Source: an uncultured bacterium (GTDB lineage Bacteria; Cyanobacteriota; Vampirovibrionia; Gastranaerophilales; Gastranaerophilaceae). From it: DNA of 64,000 nt. The position numbers were made by a program, and so were the translations under genes. The DNA is taken from positions 16,513-80,512 of the forward strand of contig URPS01000004.1 in assembly GCA_900549855.1 (NCBI GenBank), given 5' to 3'. The notes below the pieces were generated by a model. It was given only the letters and a program-made list of their open reading frames with translations. It had not been told where the DNA came from and made no database searches. Below are positions 27,892 through 34,726 of this stretch, piece after piece. Each line of letters starts with the position of its first letter. Within the stretch, counting starts at the first letter, position 1.

Positions 27892-28434
27892 ATGTCATAC
27901 TTAGCAATAATACTACTCGCAATAGCTTTATCAATAGATGCGTGCATTGTGTCTTTTTCTTATGGTTTGACTTTTAGCGAAAACAGAACAAAAAATGCAT
28001 TGCTTCTGGCATGTTGTACGGGATTGTTTCAAGGTTTAATGCCGGCAGTTGGTTATTTTCTTACCGGTTTTATAAAATTTTATGTAGAACCTTATGCGGG
28101 GCTTATTGTATTTTTGATTTTTATGTATTTAGGCTTAAAAGTTATTAAAGAAGCTTTTGAAACAGAAAGAGAAAAACAGCTTTGCCTTGGAATAAAATGT
28201 TTGCTTTTGGTTGGTGTTGCAACTAGTATAGATGCTTTTTCTGCAGGAATTACACTATCTTTGTTTGGTAATCATATCTTAAAACCTGCTATTTTAATTG
28301 CATTTGTGACATTTGTAAATTCGCTTTTTGGATTTTATGTTGGAGGAAAATTCAAACATTTGCCGACAAAAGGACTGGAAATATTTGCCGGCATGCTTCT
28401 CGTTGCATTAGGTATAAAAGCTTTGTTGACTTAA
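27892..28434 (+). CDS. mntP: MntP-type manganese efflux pump
   Basis: MntP exports Mn2+ across the inner membrane. The 180-residue product has six helices and the family's two repeated SIDA motifs: LAIALSIDACIVSFSYGL (~8-25) and VATSIDAFSAGITLS (~103-117), whose aspartates bind the metal. Length is typical (about 190). No yybP-ykoY riboswitch is seen, since only 31 bases separate it from the upstream gene. A DtxR-type regulator at 38,270 could be functionally linked, but no operator was identified. Confidence 0.9.
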   Translation: MSYLAIILLAIALSIDACIVSFSYGLTFSENRTKNALLLACCTGLFQGLMPAVGYFLTGFIKFYVEPYAGLIVFLIFMYLGLKVIKEAFETEREKQLCLGIKCLLLVGVATSIDAFSAGITLSLFGNHILKPAILIAFVTFVNSLFGFYVGGKFKHLPTKGLEIFAGMLLVALGIKALLT

Positions 28435-28451
28435 AATATACTGTTTTAGTA

Positions 28452-28480
28452 TTGACAAAAGTAAGATTATAGTAAATAAT
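28452..28480 (+). promoter_or_regulatory. Promoter of short RNA 2
   Basis: TTGACA at 28452-28457, spacer of 17, AATAAT at 28475-28480. The surrounding TATAGTAAATAAT matches the promoter of short RNA 1. Confidence 0.75.
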
Positions 28481-28486
28481 ATATGT

Positions 28487-28543
28487 GGGTAACCTAGGAA
28501 GTTCTTCCTGCACTTAGTATGCACAGAAGCCTAGGTTTTTTTA
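28487..28543 (+). ncRNA. Putative structured short RNA 2, overlapping HEPN gene 2
   Basis: The predicted ~56-nt transcript has AACCTAGG (28491-28498) pairing with CCTAGGTT (28530-28537) followed by seven T. The inner hairpin CTGCA / TGCACAG has the two-base bulge in the same place as RNA 1 but a different sequence (third pair G-C instead of A-U). Thus the structure is kept while bases change. TTCTTCCT is also kept. Its last ~13 bases are antisense to the end of HEPN gene 2. Confidence 0.68.
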
Positions 28544-29229
28544 TTATTTATTTTTATAGATAGCTCATTATATAAATTTAAAAAAGTTGATGTTTCTTTA
28601 ACGACATTGAGATTATCATTTGGTAAATATGATAAAAGCTCCATAATATCGTTATATAATTTTAAAGTCTTTTGTGGGTATTTAAAAATTTGTTCATAAT
28701 GAAAAACTCTATTTCTTAATTTTTTGATTGCATATAATTTTTGAGAAATAATACCAATTGCTTGTGTTTTACTTGGATAATTTACAAATACACCTTTAAA
28801 AAGGTATATTTTATTCCAAATTTTAGAATTGTATTTTTTCATGCAAATATTTGTCCAAAAACCAAAATTCAGATTTGCAATGACTCTGCCAGATGAAAAT
28901 TCTTTTTTACTTGAAAAACATTCTTTTTTAGTTATGTTATATGCGTTAATTAGTAAATCATAATCATTTTTCTCTAATAAAATATTGTTGGCGATTTCAT
29001 CTTCTATCCAAGTTTCAGATATATATTTGCGAAATGTTGAATTAATAGAATTTCTTAATATAATTTCTAGTGTTGTTAATTCTGGATACAAAGCCTGAGA
29101 TATTTTCACATTATTATGATATCGTTGTGTAATATCTTCTATAGTATCATTTGAAGAATAAATAAACGATTTTATTCTATCTAAACTATATGTAGAAGTA
29201 AATTTTTCAAGTTCTTTTTCATTAATCAT
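28531..29229 (-). CDS. HEPN-type Abi-like protein 2
   Basis: This paralog of the gene at 14,597 shares the same blocks: YPELTTLEIILRNSINSTFR, ANLNFGFWTNICMKKY and KLRNRVFHYEQIFKYP with the HEPN Rx4-6H signature. I start it at the ATG at 29,229 (232 residues, MINEKELEKF), because TATAAT lies six bases upstream (29,241-29,236), the same leaderless arrangement as copy 1. Its stop codon (TAG, 28,533-28,531) lies within the 3' arm of short RNA 2. Abi/HEPN relatives are RNases or toxins; that activity is inferred. Confidence 0.75.
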   Translation of the reverse strand: MINEKELEKFTSTYSLDRIKSFIYSSNDTIEDITQRYHNNVKISQALYPELTTLEIILRNSINSTFRKYISETWIEDEIANNILLEKNDYDLLINAYNITKKECFSSKKEFSSGRVIANLNFGFWTNICMKKYNSKIWNKIYLFKGVFVNYPSKTQAIGIISQKLYAIKKLRNRVFHYEQIFKYPQKTLKLYNDIMELLSYLPNDNLNVVKETSTFLNLYNELSIKINNKKT

Positions 29230-29235
29230 GTACAG

Positions 29236-29241
29236 ATTATA
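29236..29241 (-). promoter_or_regulatory. -10 element for leaderless HEPN gene 2
   Basis: TATAAT, then CTGTAC, then the ATG at 29,229 on the minus strand. Confidence 0.6.
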
Positions 29242-29331
29242 CAATAAAAATTACGACTATTGGGATTGAAATTTTAAATTTTTATAATCTTTTATTGACT
29301 TAGAGATATTTTTATATTATTATAACAATTG

Positions 29332-29539
29332 TTGAAAATTGAATATTATATGCTCCAGTGGCACTCTGCCGAGTAAAAGGTGACTGCGGTTTGTGAGCTG
29401 AGGCTGAAGAGTTTTGCGTAAGTGCGTGAGCACGAAAGCTAAACTCGGAATTGCCGTTAAGCGCGAACAAACCAAGACAAATGTCACGTTTTACGAGAGG
29501 GGAGGTAGACGGTGTCTACCGATTCAGCCATCAAGGAGT
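29332..29539. repeat. 5' tRNA-Leu fragment plus inserted structured segment
   Basis: The 31 bases at 29332-29362 (leader TTGAAAATTGAATATTATAT plus tRNA positions 1-11, GCTCCAGTGGC) recur exactly at 29540-29570 in front of and into the intact tRNA. The 177 bp between are more GC-rich than the surroundings and strongly self-complementary: GTAAAAGGTGAC/GTCACGTTTTAC, GGTTTGT/ACAAACC, GAGTTT/AAACTC, GTGC/GCAC and GGTAGAC/GTCTACC. On the minus strand 29530-29512 resembles a tRNA-Leu D-arm (TGGCTGAATCGGTAGACAC). Confidence 0.75.
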
Positions 29540-29559
29540 TTGAAAATTGAATATTATAT

Positions 29560-29646
29560 GCTCCAGTGGCGGAATCGGTAGACGCGTTGGACTTAAAATC
29601 CAATCGGGGTTCTCCCTCGGTGCCAGTTCAAGTCTGGCCTGGAGCA
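29560..29646 (+). tRNA. tRNA-Leu (anticodon UAA)
   Basis: The 87-nt gene folds normally. Acceptor GCTCCAG (29560-29566) pairs with CTGGAGC (29639-29645), with discriminator A29646. The anticodon stem is TTGGA/TCCAA around loop CTTAAAA, so the anticodon is TAA at 29594-29596. A long variable arm (CGGGGTTCTCCCTCG region) marks a class II tRNA, and the T-loop is GTTCAAGTC. CCA is not encoded. There is no intron, unlike many photosynthetic cyanobacterial tRNA-Leu(UAA) genes. An oligo-T stretch after ACAGCAATGTAGGTC serves as terminator. Confidence 0.96.
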
Positions 29647-29650
29647 TTTT

Positions 29651-29889
29651 TAAAAGACTTACAGCAATGTAGGTCTTTTTTTATGTCCAGACGCTCGAGC
29701 CAAAACGGCTCTTGCTTGCCAGACAGCACCTGTGCAATCAAAGAATTGCTACGGTGCAGACGTAGAGTATCGGGTTCAGTTTGCCGGCTAAACGCCGCCA
29801 AATTCACCCTCAATTCCGAGCTGCCGCTTTCAAGTCTGGCCTGGAGCATTTTAAAAAAGACTTACAGCAATGTAGGTCTTTTTTTATGT
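29651..29889. repeat. Inserted segment and duplicated tRNA-Leu 3' end with terminator
   Basis: The tRNA 3' end and downstream terminator (29627-29686) are repeated at 29829-29889, starting TTCAAGTCTGGCCTGGAGCA and running through GACTTACAGCAATGTAGGTC and the T-tract. The terminator stem is AAGACTTACA/TGTAGGTCTTT. The ~140 bp between the two copies are more GC-rich than the flanks, and I see no convincing gene in them. This resembles an attachment-site duplication at a tRNA 3' end. Confidence 0.75.
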
Positions 29890-29894
29890 ATAAT
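29889..29894 (+). promoter_or_regulatory. -10 element for leaderless PBECR-like gene
   Basis: TATAAT followed by TAAACTT and the ATG at 29,902. The surrounding 45 bases (29,864-29,910) recur exactly at 30,508-30,554 in front of the ClC gene. Confidence 0.6.
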
Positions 29895-29901
29895 TAAACT
29901 T

Positions 29902-30366
29902 ATGGAAAAAATTACAATATATGAAGACTTTAATGAATTTTATAGTTTAGGGTGTGATTTAGCAGAATTTATTGAAGAACATAAAATTAATTTAAGTAAA
30001 AGTGAACAGATAAAATTTGCTCGTGATTTTTTTAGTATTTCAATATTAAGAAGTTATATTAACTATGGTATTTTAACAGAAAAAGCACAAGAAATTTTAA
30101 AATTTAGTATTAAAGAGGTTAGGTTTTCTTTGGATAATATTATTAAAAATAGAATTAAACATCCTGAATTAGATATAAATGACTATAAATTAATTCCCGA
30201 AATAATTGCAAATCCTACAAAAATAGTGGAGGATAAAGAAGATGTTTTATTATTTAAAAACAATAATAAATATTATAAAGTAGTTATAAAAACAACAATA
30301 AATAAAAATGAAAATTACATTAAATCATTTAGACTGTTAAGTGAAAAAGAATTTAATAAATATTAA
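29902..30366 (+). CDS. Small protein with PBECR-like (barnase/EndoU/ColicinE5/RelE-type) nuclease domain
   Basis: The 154-residue protein has an alpha-helical N-terminal half (~1-80) and a C-terminal domain. The latter reads DYKLIPEIIANPTKIV, then KYYKVVIKTT and NYIKSFRLLSEKEFNKY, the order of segments seen in PBECR-type nucleases of phage and toxin origin. I start it at the ATG at 29,902; the longer frame reading back through the tRNA is not coding. Composition is as AT-rich as the host. It sits inside an insertion next to tRNA-Leu, which suggests mobile cargo. Nuclease function is inference from pattern. Confidence 0.55.
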   Translation: MEKITIYEDFNEFYSLGCDLAEFIEEHKINLSKSEQIKFARDFFSISILRSYINYGILTEKAQEILKFSIKEVRFSLDNIIKNRIKHPELDINDYKLIPEIIANPTKIVEDKEDVLLFKNNNKYYKVVIKTTINKNENYIKSFRLLSEKEFNKY

Positions 30367-30369
30367 AAA

Positions 30370-30456
30370 AAAGATAGTTCTGATTATGTGGACTTCTGCA
30401 TCCCCACTGTCGCCAATTGGTTCGGTCGCAAGATTTACCGTATCAAAACTATCTTT
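30370..30456 (+). other. Hairpin-bounded segment after the PBECR-like gene
   Basis: AAAGATAGTT (30370-30379) and AACTATCTTT (30447-30456) form a perfect 10-bp stem around a ~67-base, more GC-rich loop. T-rich DNA follows. It could be a terminator, a recombination site folded as single strand, or an RNA partner of the preceding gene. None of these is demonstrated. Confidence 0.45.
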
Positions 30457-30532
30457 CTATATACATTATTACATATTTTTTTAATTTTTCAAGTAGCACT
30501 ATAAATCACAGCAATGTAGGTCTTTTTTTATG

Positions 30533-30538
30533 TATAAT
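30533..30538 (+). promoter_or_regulatory. -10 element for leaderless ClC gene
   Basis: TATAAT, seven bases, then the ATG at 30,546. It is part of the 45-base duplication shared with the PBECR-like gene. Confidence 0.6.
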
Positions 30539-30545
30539 TAAACTT

Positions 30546-32171
30546 ATGGAAAAAGGGTTTACAAAAATTTTTTGGCAAGCAATTTTGGTTGGTCTGCTGA
30601 CCGGACTTGTAGTTGTTGCGTTTCGTTTGGGAATAGAAAATTTGTTTGGTTTTGTTATGTCACATTTCTATTCACATCCGTTTGTTTTTCTTATTGTAAC
30701 TACTCTTGGCGGTTTGCTTGCAGGAATAATTATCCAAAAATTTGCGCCGGAAACATCTGGTAGCGGCATTCCGTATGTAAAAATGTCACTCCTAAAAAGC
30801 GGGCGATTAATCAGAGTTCGTACAGTTTTTGTAAAATTTATTGCAGGTATTCTTGGAATCGGTACAGGACTTTCTCTTGGTAGAGAAGGACCAAGCGTGC
30901 AGTTAGGCGCAGGTGTAGGTTCTTTTGTCGGAAAAATATCCAGACTAAGTGGTAATAATCGTGATAAACTTATAGCTTCCGGAGCAGGAGCAGCAATTGG
31001 GGCAACTTTTAATGCACCAATCGCAGGAACTCTTTTTGTTTTGGAAGAACTTATACATAAATTTACTCCTTCAATGTTGTTTCCAACACTTGTGGCGACA
31101 GTTGTTTCAGCAGGGATTGCAAGACATTTTCTTGGTGCGAATCCATCTTTCAATGTGTCGCTACCGCAAATAACTATAGAAGGCAGTATTTTGCCAGTGT
31201 GTATTGTTTTGGGGTTAATTTCAGGCATAGTTGGAGTTTTGTTTTCTAAAACTATATTTTTCTTCAATAATATTTATTCTAAAATAAATATTCCAAATAG
31301 CTGTAAACCTGCTCTTGCTGGTTTTTTAACAGGTTTGGTCGGTTTAGCTTTGCCTTATATTTTATCTTCCGGTAATGGAAGCGTTGAAATGCTTATGAAA
31401 GGCGAATTTCCAATAGCGATAGTATGCTTAATTTTTGTAGCAAAATTTATTATAACACCTCTTTGTTTCGGCTCTGGTGCTGCAGGCGGTATCTTTTTAC
31501 CGATGTTAATGTTAGGTTCTTTTCTTGGTTATATAACTGGATTTGTGGCAAATTCCTTTGGTGCAGATGTGAATATAATAGCAATCTCTTCTATCGGAAT
31601 GGCTGGTTTTTTAGCTTCTGTTGCCCGTACCCCGATTACTGCTGTGGTTATGGTATTTGAAATGACCGGAGGGTATGAATGTATTTTACCGCTAATGTTA
31701 ACAGCTGCGATTGGTGATATGGTGGCTGAAAAATTTAATCATAAACCAATTTATGCTAAGTTGGTTGTTAATCAGTATAAGAATGCAGGAGTTAATATTT
31801 CTGAAAACACTTTGGTTAAAGATGTTATGACACGCAATATAAAAGTGTTTAATAATGATTCTAATATTCTTGATATTTTAAACATAATGAATGCGGAAGG
31901 ACATAATGCGTATCCTATTCAGGATAAAAAAGGCAGGCTTTGCGGGATTATTACTCGTTCAGACATAGAAGACGTATTGGTTGATAATAGAATGAAATCA
32001 ATTGCGGTAAGTCGTATTTTGGAAACCAGCCCCGTGACGGTTTATCCTGATGATAATCTTTATACGGCTTATTATAGACTCCACGAAAACGGTACAGAGT
32101 GGGCGATTGTTGTTGATAAAGCTGAACATGTTCTTGGAATTATTACAAGGCAAGATGTGCTTAAACTATAA
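30546..32171 (+). CDS. ClC-family chloride channel/antiporter with CBS pair
   Basis: The 541-residue inner-membrane protein has the ClC selectivity motifs GSGIPYVK (~75), GREGPSVQLGA (~113-123, whose Glu is the gating residue) and GSGAAGGIFLPMLMLG (~310-325). About ten to twelve membrane segments are present. Two CBS domains lie in the last ~130 residues (VKDVMTRNIKVFNND ..., VSRILETSPVTVYPDDN ...). The ATG at 30,546 is used instead of the upstream in-frame extension because the promoter -10 box lies only seven bases before it. It is probably a Cl-/H+ exchanger or channel regulated by nucleotide binding to the CBS pair. Confidence 0.93.
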   Translation: MEKGFTKIFWQAILVGLLTGLVVVAFRLGIENLFGFVMSHFYSHPFVFLIVTTLGGLLAGIIIQKFAPETSGSGIPYVKMSLLKSGRLIRVRTVFVKFIAGILGIGTGLSLGREGPSVQLGAGVGSFVGKISRLSGNNRDKLIASGAGAAIGATFNAPIAGTLFVLEELIHKFTPSMLFPTLVATVVSAGIARHFLGANPSFNVSLPQITIEGSILPVCIVLGLISGIVGVLFSKTIFFFNNIYSKINIPNSCKPALAGFLTGLVGLALPYILSSGNGSVEMLMKGEFPIAIVCLIFVAKFIITPLCFGSGAAGGIFLPMLMLGSFLGYITGFVANSFGADVNIIAISSIGMAGFLASVARTPITAVVMVFEMTGGYECILPLMLTAAIGDMVAEKFNHKPIYAKLVVNQYKNAGVNISENTLVKDVMTRNIKVFNNDSNILDILNIMNAEGHNAYPIQDKKGRLCGIITRSDIEDVLVDNRMKSIAVSRILETSPVTVYPDDNLYTAYYRLHENGTEWAIVVDKAEHVLGIITRQDVLKL

Positions 32172-32222
32172 TTAGGTCTTTAAGTCGTTAGGTCATTAAG
32201 TCATTAAGTTCATTTAATTGCT
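32169..32222. repeat. Family A left arm only
   Basis: AGGTCTTTAAGTCGTTAGGT and CATTAAGTTCATTTAATTGC match the family A left arm and core start, but no right arm follows. It is a solo or truncated copy. A TATAAT box lies just downstream at about 32,227-32,232. Confidence 0.6.
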
Positions 32223-32261
32223 CGTGTTATAATAGTAAAAAAGAATGCGAGTTAGTAAGAA

Positions 32262-32666
32262 GTGAAAAAATTTTGGTTTAGTTTATCGGATAAGATACGG
32301 TTTTTATTTATTGGTGGATTTAATGCAGGTGTATCGTACTTGATTTATTCTGCATTTTGTTTAATATTAGGCGAAGCTGCTTATCAAATTGCACTAGCTC
32401 TAGCGTGGGCAATATCATCTGTCGTATCTTTTACTACCCAAAAATTTCTTGTGTTTGAAGCTAAAGGTAATTGGATAAAAGAATATCTAAAATGTTGTAC
32501 AACTTGGTTTTTTAGCTACTTGATTAATGCCGGTTTACTGGAATTTATTGTTAAAATTTTACACTTAAATGTATTTATTGCACAAATTGTTGCAACTCTT
32601 GCTGCTGCAATTTTTACATACGTTTTGTTTAAAAAATTTGCATTCAGACCTAAAAAATCAATCTAG
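32262..32666 (+). CDS. GtrA-family membrane protein
   Basis: The 134-residue product has four membrane helices and the GtrA signature FLFIGGFNAGVSYLIYS (~14-30) and VSFTTQKFLVFEA (~57). GtrA-type proteins are thought to help flip or transfer polyprenyl-linked sugars. It starts at GTG 32,262. The RibD gene begins 10 bases after its stop, so the two may share an mRNA even though their functions differ. Confidence 0.88.
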   Translation: MKKFWFSLSDKIRFLFIGGFNAGVSYLIYSAFCLILGEAAYQIALALAWAISSVVSFTTQKFLVFEAKGNWIKEYLKCCTTWFFSYLINAGLLEFIVKILHLNVFIAQIVATLAAAIFTYVLFKKFAFRPKKSI

Positions 32667-32676
32667 GGTTTTATTT

Positions 32677-33693
32677 ATGACAAATATTGATGCTAAGTAT
32701 ATGAAAATGTGTTTAACGCTTGCAAAGCGTGGAGCTGGGCGTGTTGCGCCTAATCCGATGGTCGGATGTGTGGTTTTGGATAAGAGCGGAAATATAGTAT
32801 CAAAAGGATACCATAAAAAATATGGTGAAAACCACGCAGAACGTGACGCTTTGCTGAAATTGCAAAAAAACGAGGCATGTGGTGGAACTTTATATGTAAA
32901 TTTAGAACCATGCTCGCATTATGGCAAGACTCCGCCTTGTGTTGACTTGATTATAGCGCATAAATTGGCAAGAGTTGTGATTGGAATGAAGGATGTTAAC
33001 CCAAAAGTTGATGGAATTTCCAAACTAAAAGCTGCCGGAATTCAAGTTGATTATGTTTTAGAAAAAGAAGCGACTTTTTTCAATAGAGTTTTTATAAAAA
33101 CAATGACAAAAAAGATGCCTTATGTGGTCTTAAAGACTGCTACTACAATGGACGGTAAAATTGCAACAAAAACAGGTTCTTCTAAGTGGATAACATCTGT
33201 TGCCTCTAGAGCAGAAGTTTATAAGATGAGAAAAGAGTTTGATTGTATTATGACAAGCTCAAATACAGTTATTGCTGATAATCCGACAATGAAAATGGGG
33301 CAATGTAAGTGGAAATGCGTTCTTGATAAAGATTTGAGGACAGATAGAGGTTCTAAAATTTATGAAGAAGGGCAAATTTATATAGCGTCAAAGAAGAATA
33401 CTCCGCTTAAAAATAATCAATTGGATGTTGAGGCTGTTCTAAGACATTTGTATTCACTCGGAATTTATTCTGTCTTTGTAGAATGTGGCGGAACTTTAGC
33501 CGGCGCAATGCTTAGAGAAGGTTTGATTGATGAAGTGTATCAATTTGTCGCTCCTAAAATTCTTAATGATAATTCAGGATACAGCTGTTTTAACGGGGAT
33601 TGTATTAACGAAATTTCAGAAGCCAAAAATCTTTCTGTTTATGATGTCAAACAAATTGGTACGGATATTTTGATTAAGTCTGTAGTTGGTTAA
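32677..33693 (+). CDS. ribD: Bifunctional riboflavin deaminase/reductase RibD
   Basis: RibD deaminates and then reduces the pyrimidine intermediate of riboflavin synthesis. The 338-residue product has the deaminase zinc site His53-Ala-Glu55 and PCSHYGKTPPC (Cys79, Cys88), then the DHFR-like reductase domain (VVLKTATTMDGKIATKTGSS ~150-169, and GGTLAGAMLREGLIDEV ~273). The ATG at 32,677 gives the standard N-terminus; the earlier in-frame start lies inside gtrA. ribE/B/H are not adjacent and no FMN riboswitch is seen. Confidence 0.95.
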   Translation: MTNIDAKYMKMCLTLAKRGAGRVAPNPMVGCVVLDKSGNIVSKGYHKKYGENHAERDALLKLQKNEACGGTLYVNLEPCSHYGKTPPCVDLIIAHKLARVVIGMKDVNPKVDGISKLKAAGIQVDYVLEKEATFFNRVFIKTMTKKMPYVVLKTATTMDGKIATKTGSSKWITSVASRAEVYKMRKEFDCIMTSSNTVIADNPTMKMGQCKWKCVLDKDLRTDRGSKIYEEGQIYIASKKNTPLKNNQLDVEAVLRHLYSLGIYSVFVECGGTLAGAMLREGLIDEVYQFVAPKILNDNSGYSCFNGDCINEISEAKNLSVYDVKQIGTDILIKSVVG

Positions 33694-33708
33694 GTTTATG
33701 AGGTATAT

Positions 33709-34554
33709 ATGCAACCTAGTGATAAAGATAAAAAGAACTCAATCAAGTTATTTGAAGAACACAAAGTAAGAACTTCTTGGAACAGTGAAGAAGAAAAGTG
33801 GTACTTTTCTGTTATTGATATAGTAGCTATATTAACTGAAAGTAAAGACCCAACTGCTTATTGGAGAAAACTGAAACAACGTCTCAAAGCAGAAGGAAAT
33901 GAAACCGTGACAAATTGTCACGGTTTGAAAATGGTCGCACCAGATGGCAAAATGAGACTTACAGATGTCCTTGATACAGAGGGAGTTTTAAGGCTTGTTC
34001 AATCTATTCCAAGTCCAAAAGCTGAACCATTCAAACTATGGTTAGCAAAAGTTGGCAGTGAACGAATTGACGAAATGCAAGACCCAGAAATTGCTATTAA
34101 TAGAGCTTTGCAACACTATCGTAATTTAGGTTATAGTGAGGCGTGGATTAACCAACGTTTAAAATCTATTGAAGTTAGAAAAGACTTAACAGATGAATGG
34201 AAACGTAGCGGAGTTAAAGATAATCAATATGGTTTCTTGACAGATATATTAACAGAAGCTTGGTCTGGCATGAAAACCAGACAATACAAAGAACACAAAG
34301 GCTTGAAGAAAGAAAACTTAAGAGATAATATGTCTAACATGGAACTTGTTCTCAATATGTTGGCAGAGGTTTCAACAACAGAAATTTCTAAAGGTAAGAA
34401 TCCACAAACACTTAAAGAAAATATTGATGTAGCTAAAGAGGGTGGAAGTGTTGCCAAAAATGCAAGATTAGAAATAGAATCTAAAACTGGTAACAAGATT
34501 GTTACAAGTCAAAATGCTAAATATATAAAACAAATTAAAGACAAAAAAGAGTAA
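33709..34554 (+). CDS. DinD/BRO-N family protein
   Basis: The 281-residue protein has an N-terminal BRO-type domain: WYFSVIDIVAILTESKDPTA (~26-45), TNCHGLKMVAPDGKMRLTDV (~66-85) and IPSPKAEPFKLWLAKVG (~102-118). The C-terminal part (EIAINRALQHYRNLGYSEAW, ITSQ-like end) matches DinD-type DNA-damage-inducible proteins. Such genes are often carried by phages or islands. A perfect 25-base palindrome lies inside its coding sequence at 33,902-33,926. A terminator follows. DNA binding or SOS response is inferred from the family. Confidence 0.8.
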   Translation: MQPSDKDKKNSIKLFEEHKVRTSWNSEEEKWYFSVIDIVAILTESKDPTAYWRKLKQRLKAEGNETVTNCHGLKMVAPDGKMRLTDVLDTEGVLRLVQSIPSPKAEPFKLWLAKVGSERIDEMQDPEIAINRALQHYRNLGYSEAWINQRLKSIEVRKDLTDEWKRSGVKDNQYGFLTDILTEAWSGMKTRQYKEHKGLKKENLRDNMSNMELVLNMLAEVSTTEISKGKNPQTLKENIDVAKEGGSVAKNARLEIESKTGNKIVTSQNAKYIKQIKDKKE

Positions 34555-34558
34555 CCAT

Positions 34559-34592
34559 ATTAAAAAATCAAATTTGTTTGATTTTTTAACGT
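34559..34592 (+). terminator. Terminator after the DinD-like gene
   Basis: TTAAAAAATCAAA, loop TTTG, TTTGATTTTTTAA: an 11-13 bp AT-rich stem whose 3' arm supplies the T-tract. It could work in both directions. The rest of the gap to 34,726 holds a dispersed-repeat piece (GTAGGGTGGGTAAAGCC ... GCGTACCCACC). Confidence 0.7.
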
Positions 34593-34726
34593 AGTTTATA
34601 AGGCAATTGTAGGGTGGGTAAAGCCTAGATAGCTGAAGAAATTCAGAAACAATCTTGGCATGGCGTACCCACCATAACTAAGCATCTTCGCCTTGATGCC
34701 TCTAACCTTCTATCTAGCAATAACTA

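Noticed and set aside
29628..29849. Minus-strand ORF (SGSSELRVNLAAF...) across the tRNA 3' end and insert
   Set aside because: It overlaps the tRNA and terminator in antisense and has no ribosome site. It may reflect a repeated insert, but there is no support for translation.
29566..29901. Long open frame starting MAESVDALDLKSNRG that runs from the tRNA into the PBECR-like gene
   Set aside because: The first part is the tRNA-Leu sequence read as codons, a common false ORF. The promoter and ATG at 29,902 explain the real gene.
30417..30545. N-terminal extension of the ClC protein
   Set aside because: TATAAT lies at 30,533-30,538, downstream of the extension, and the ATG at 30,546 gives the normal ClC N-terminus.
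30672..31267. 199-residue minus-strand ORF inside the ClC gene
   Set aside because: It is the antisense shadow of a clearly coding frame with conserved motifs.
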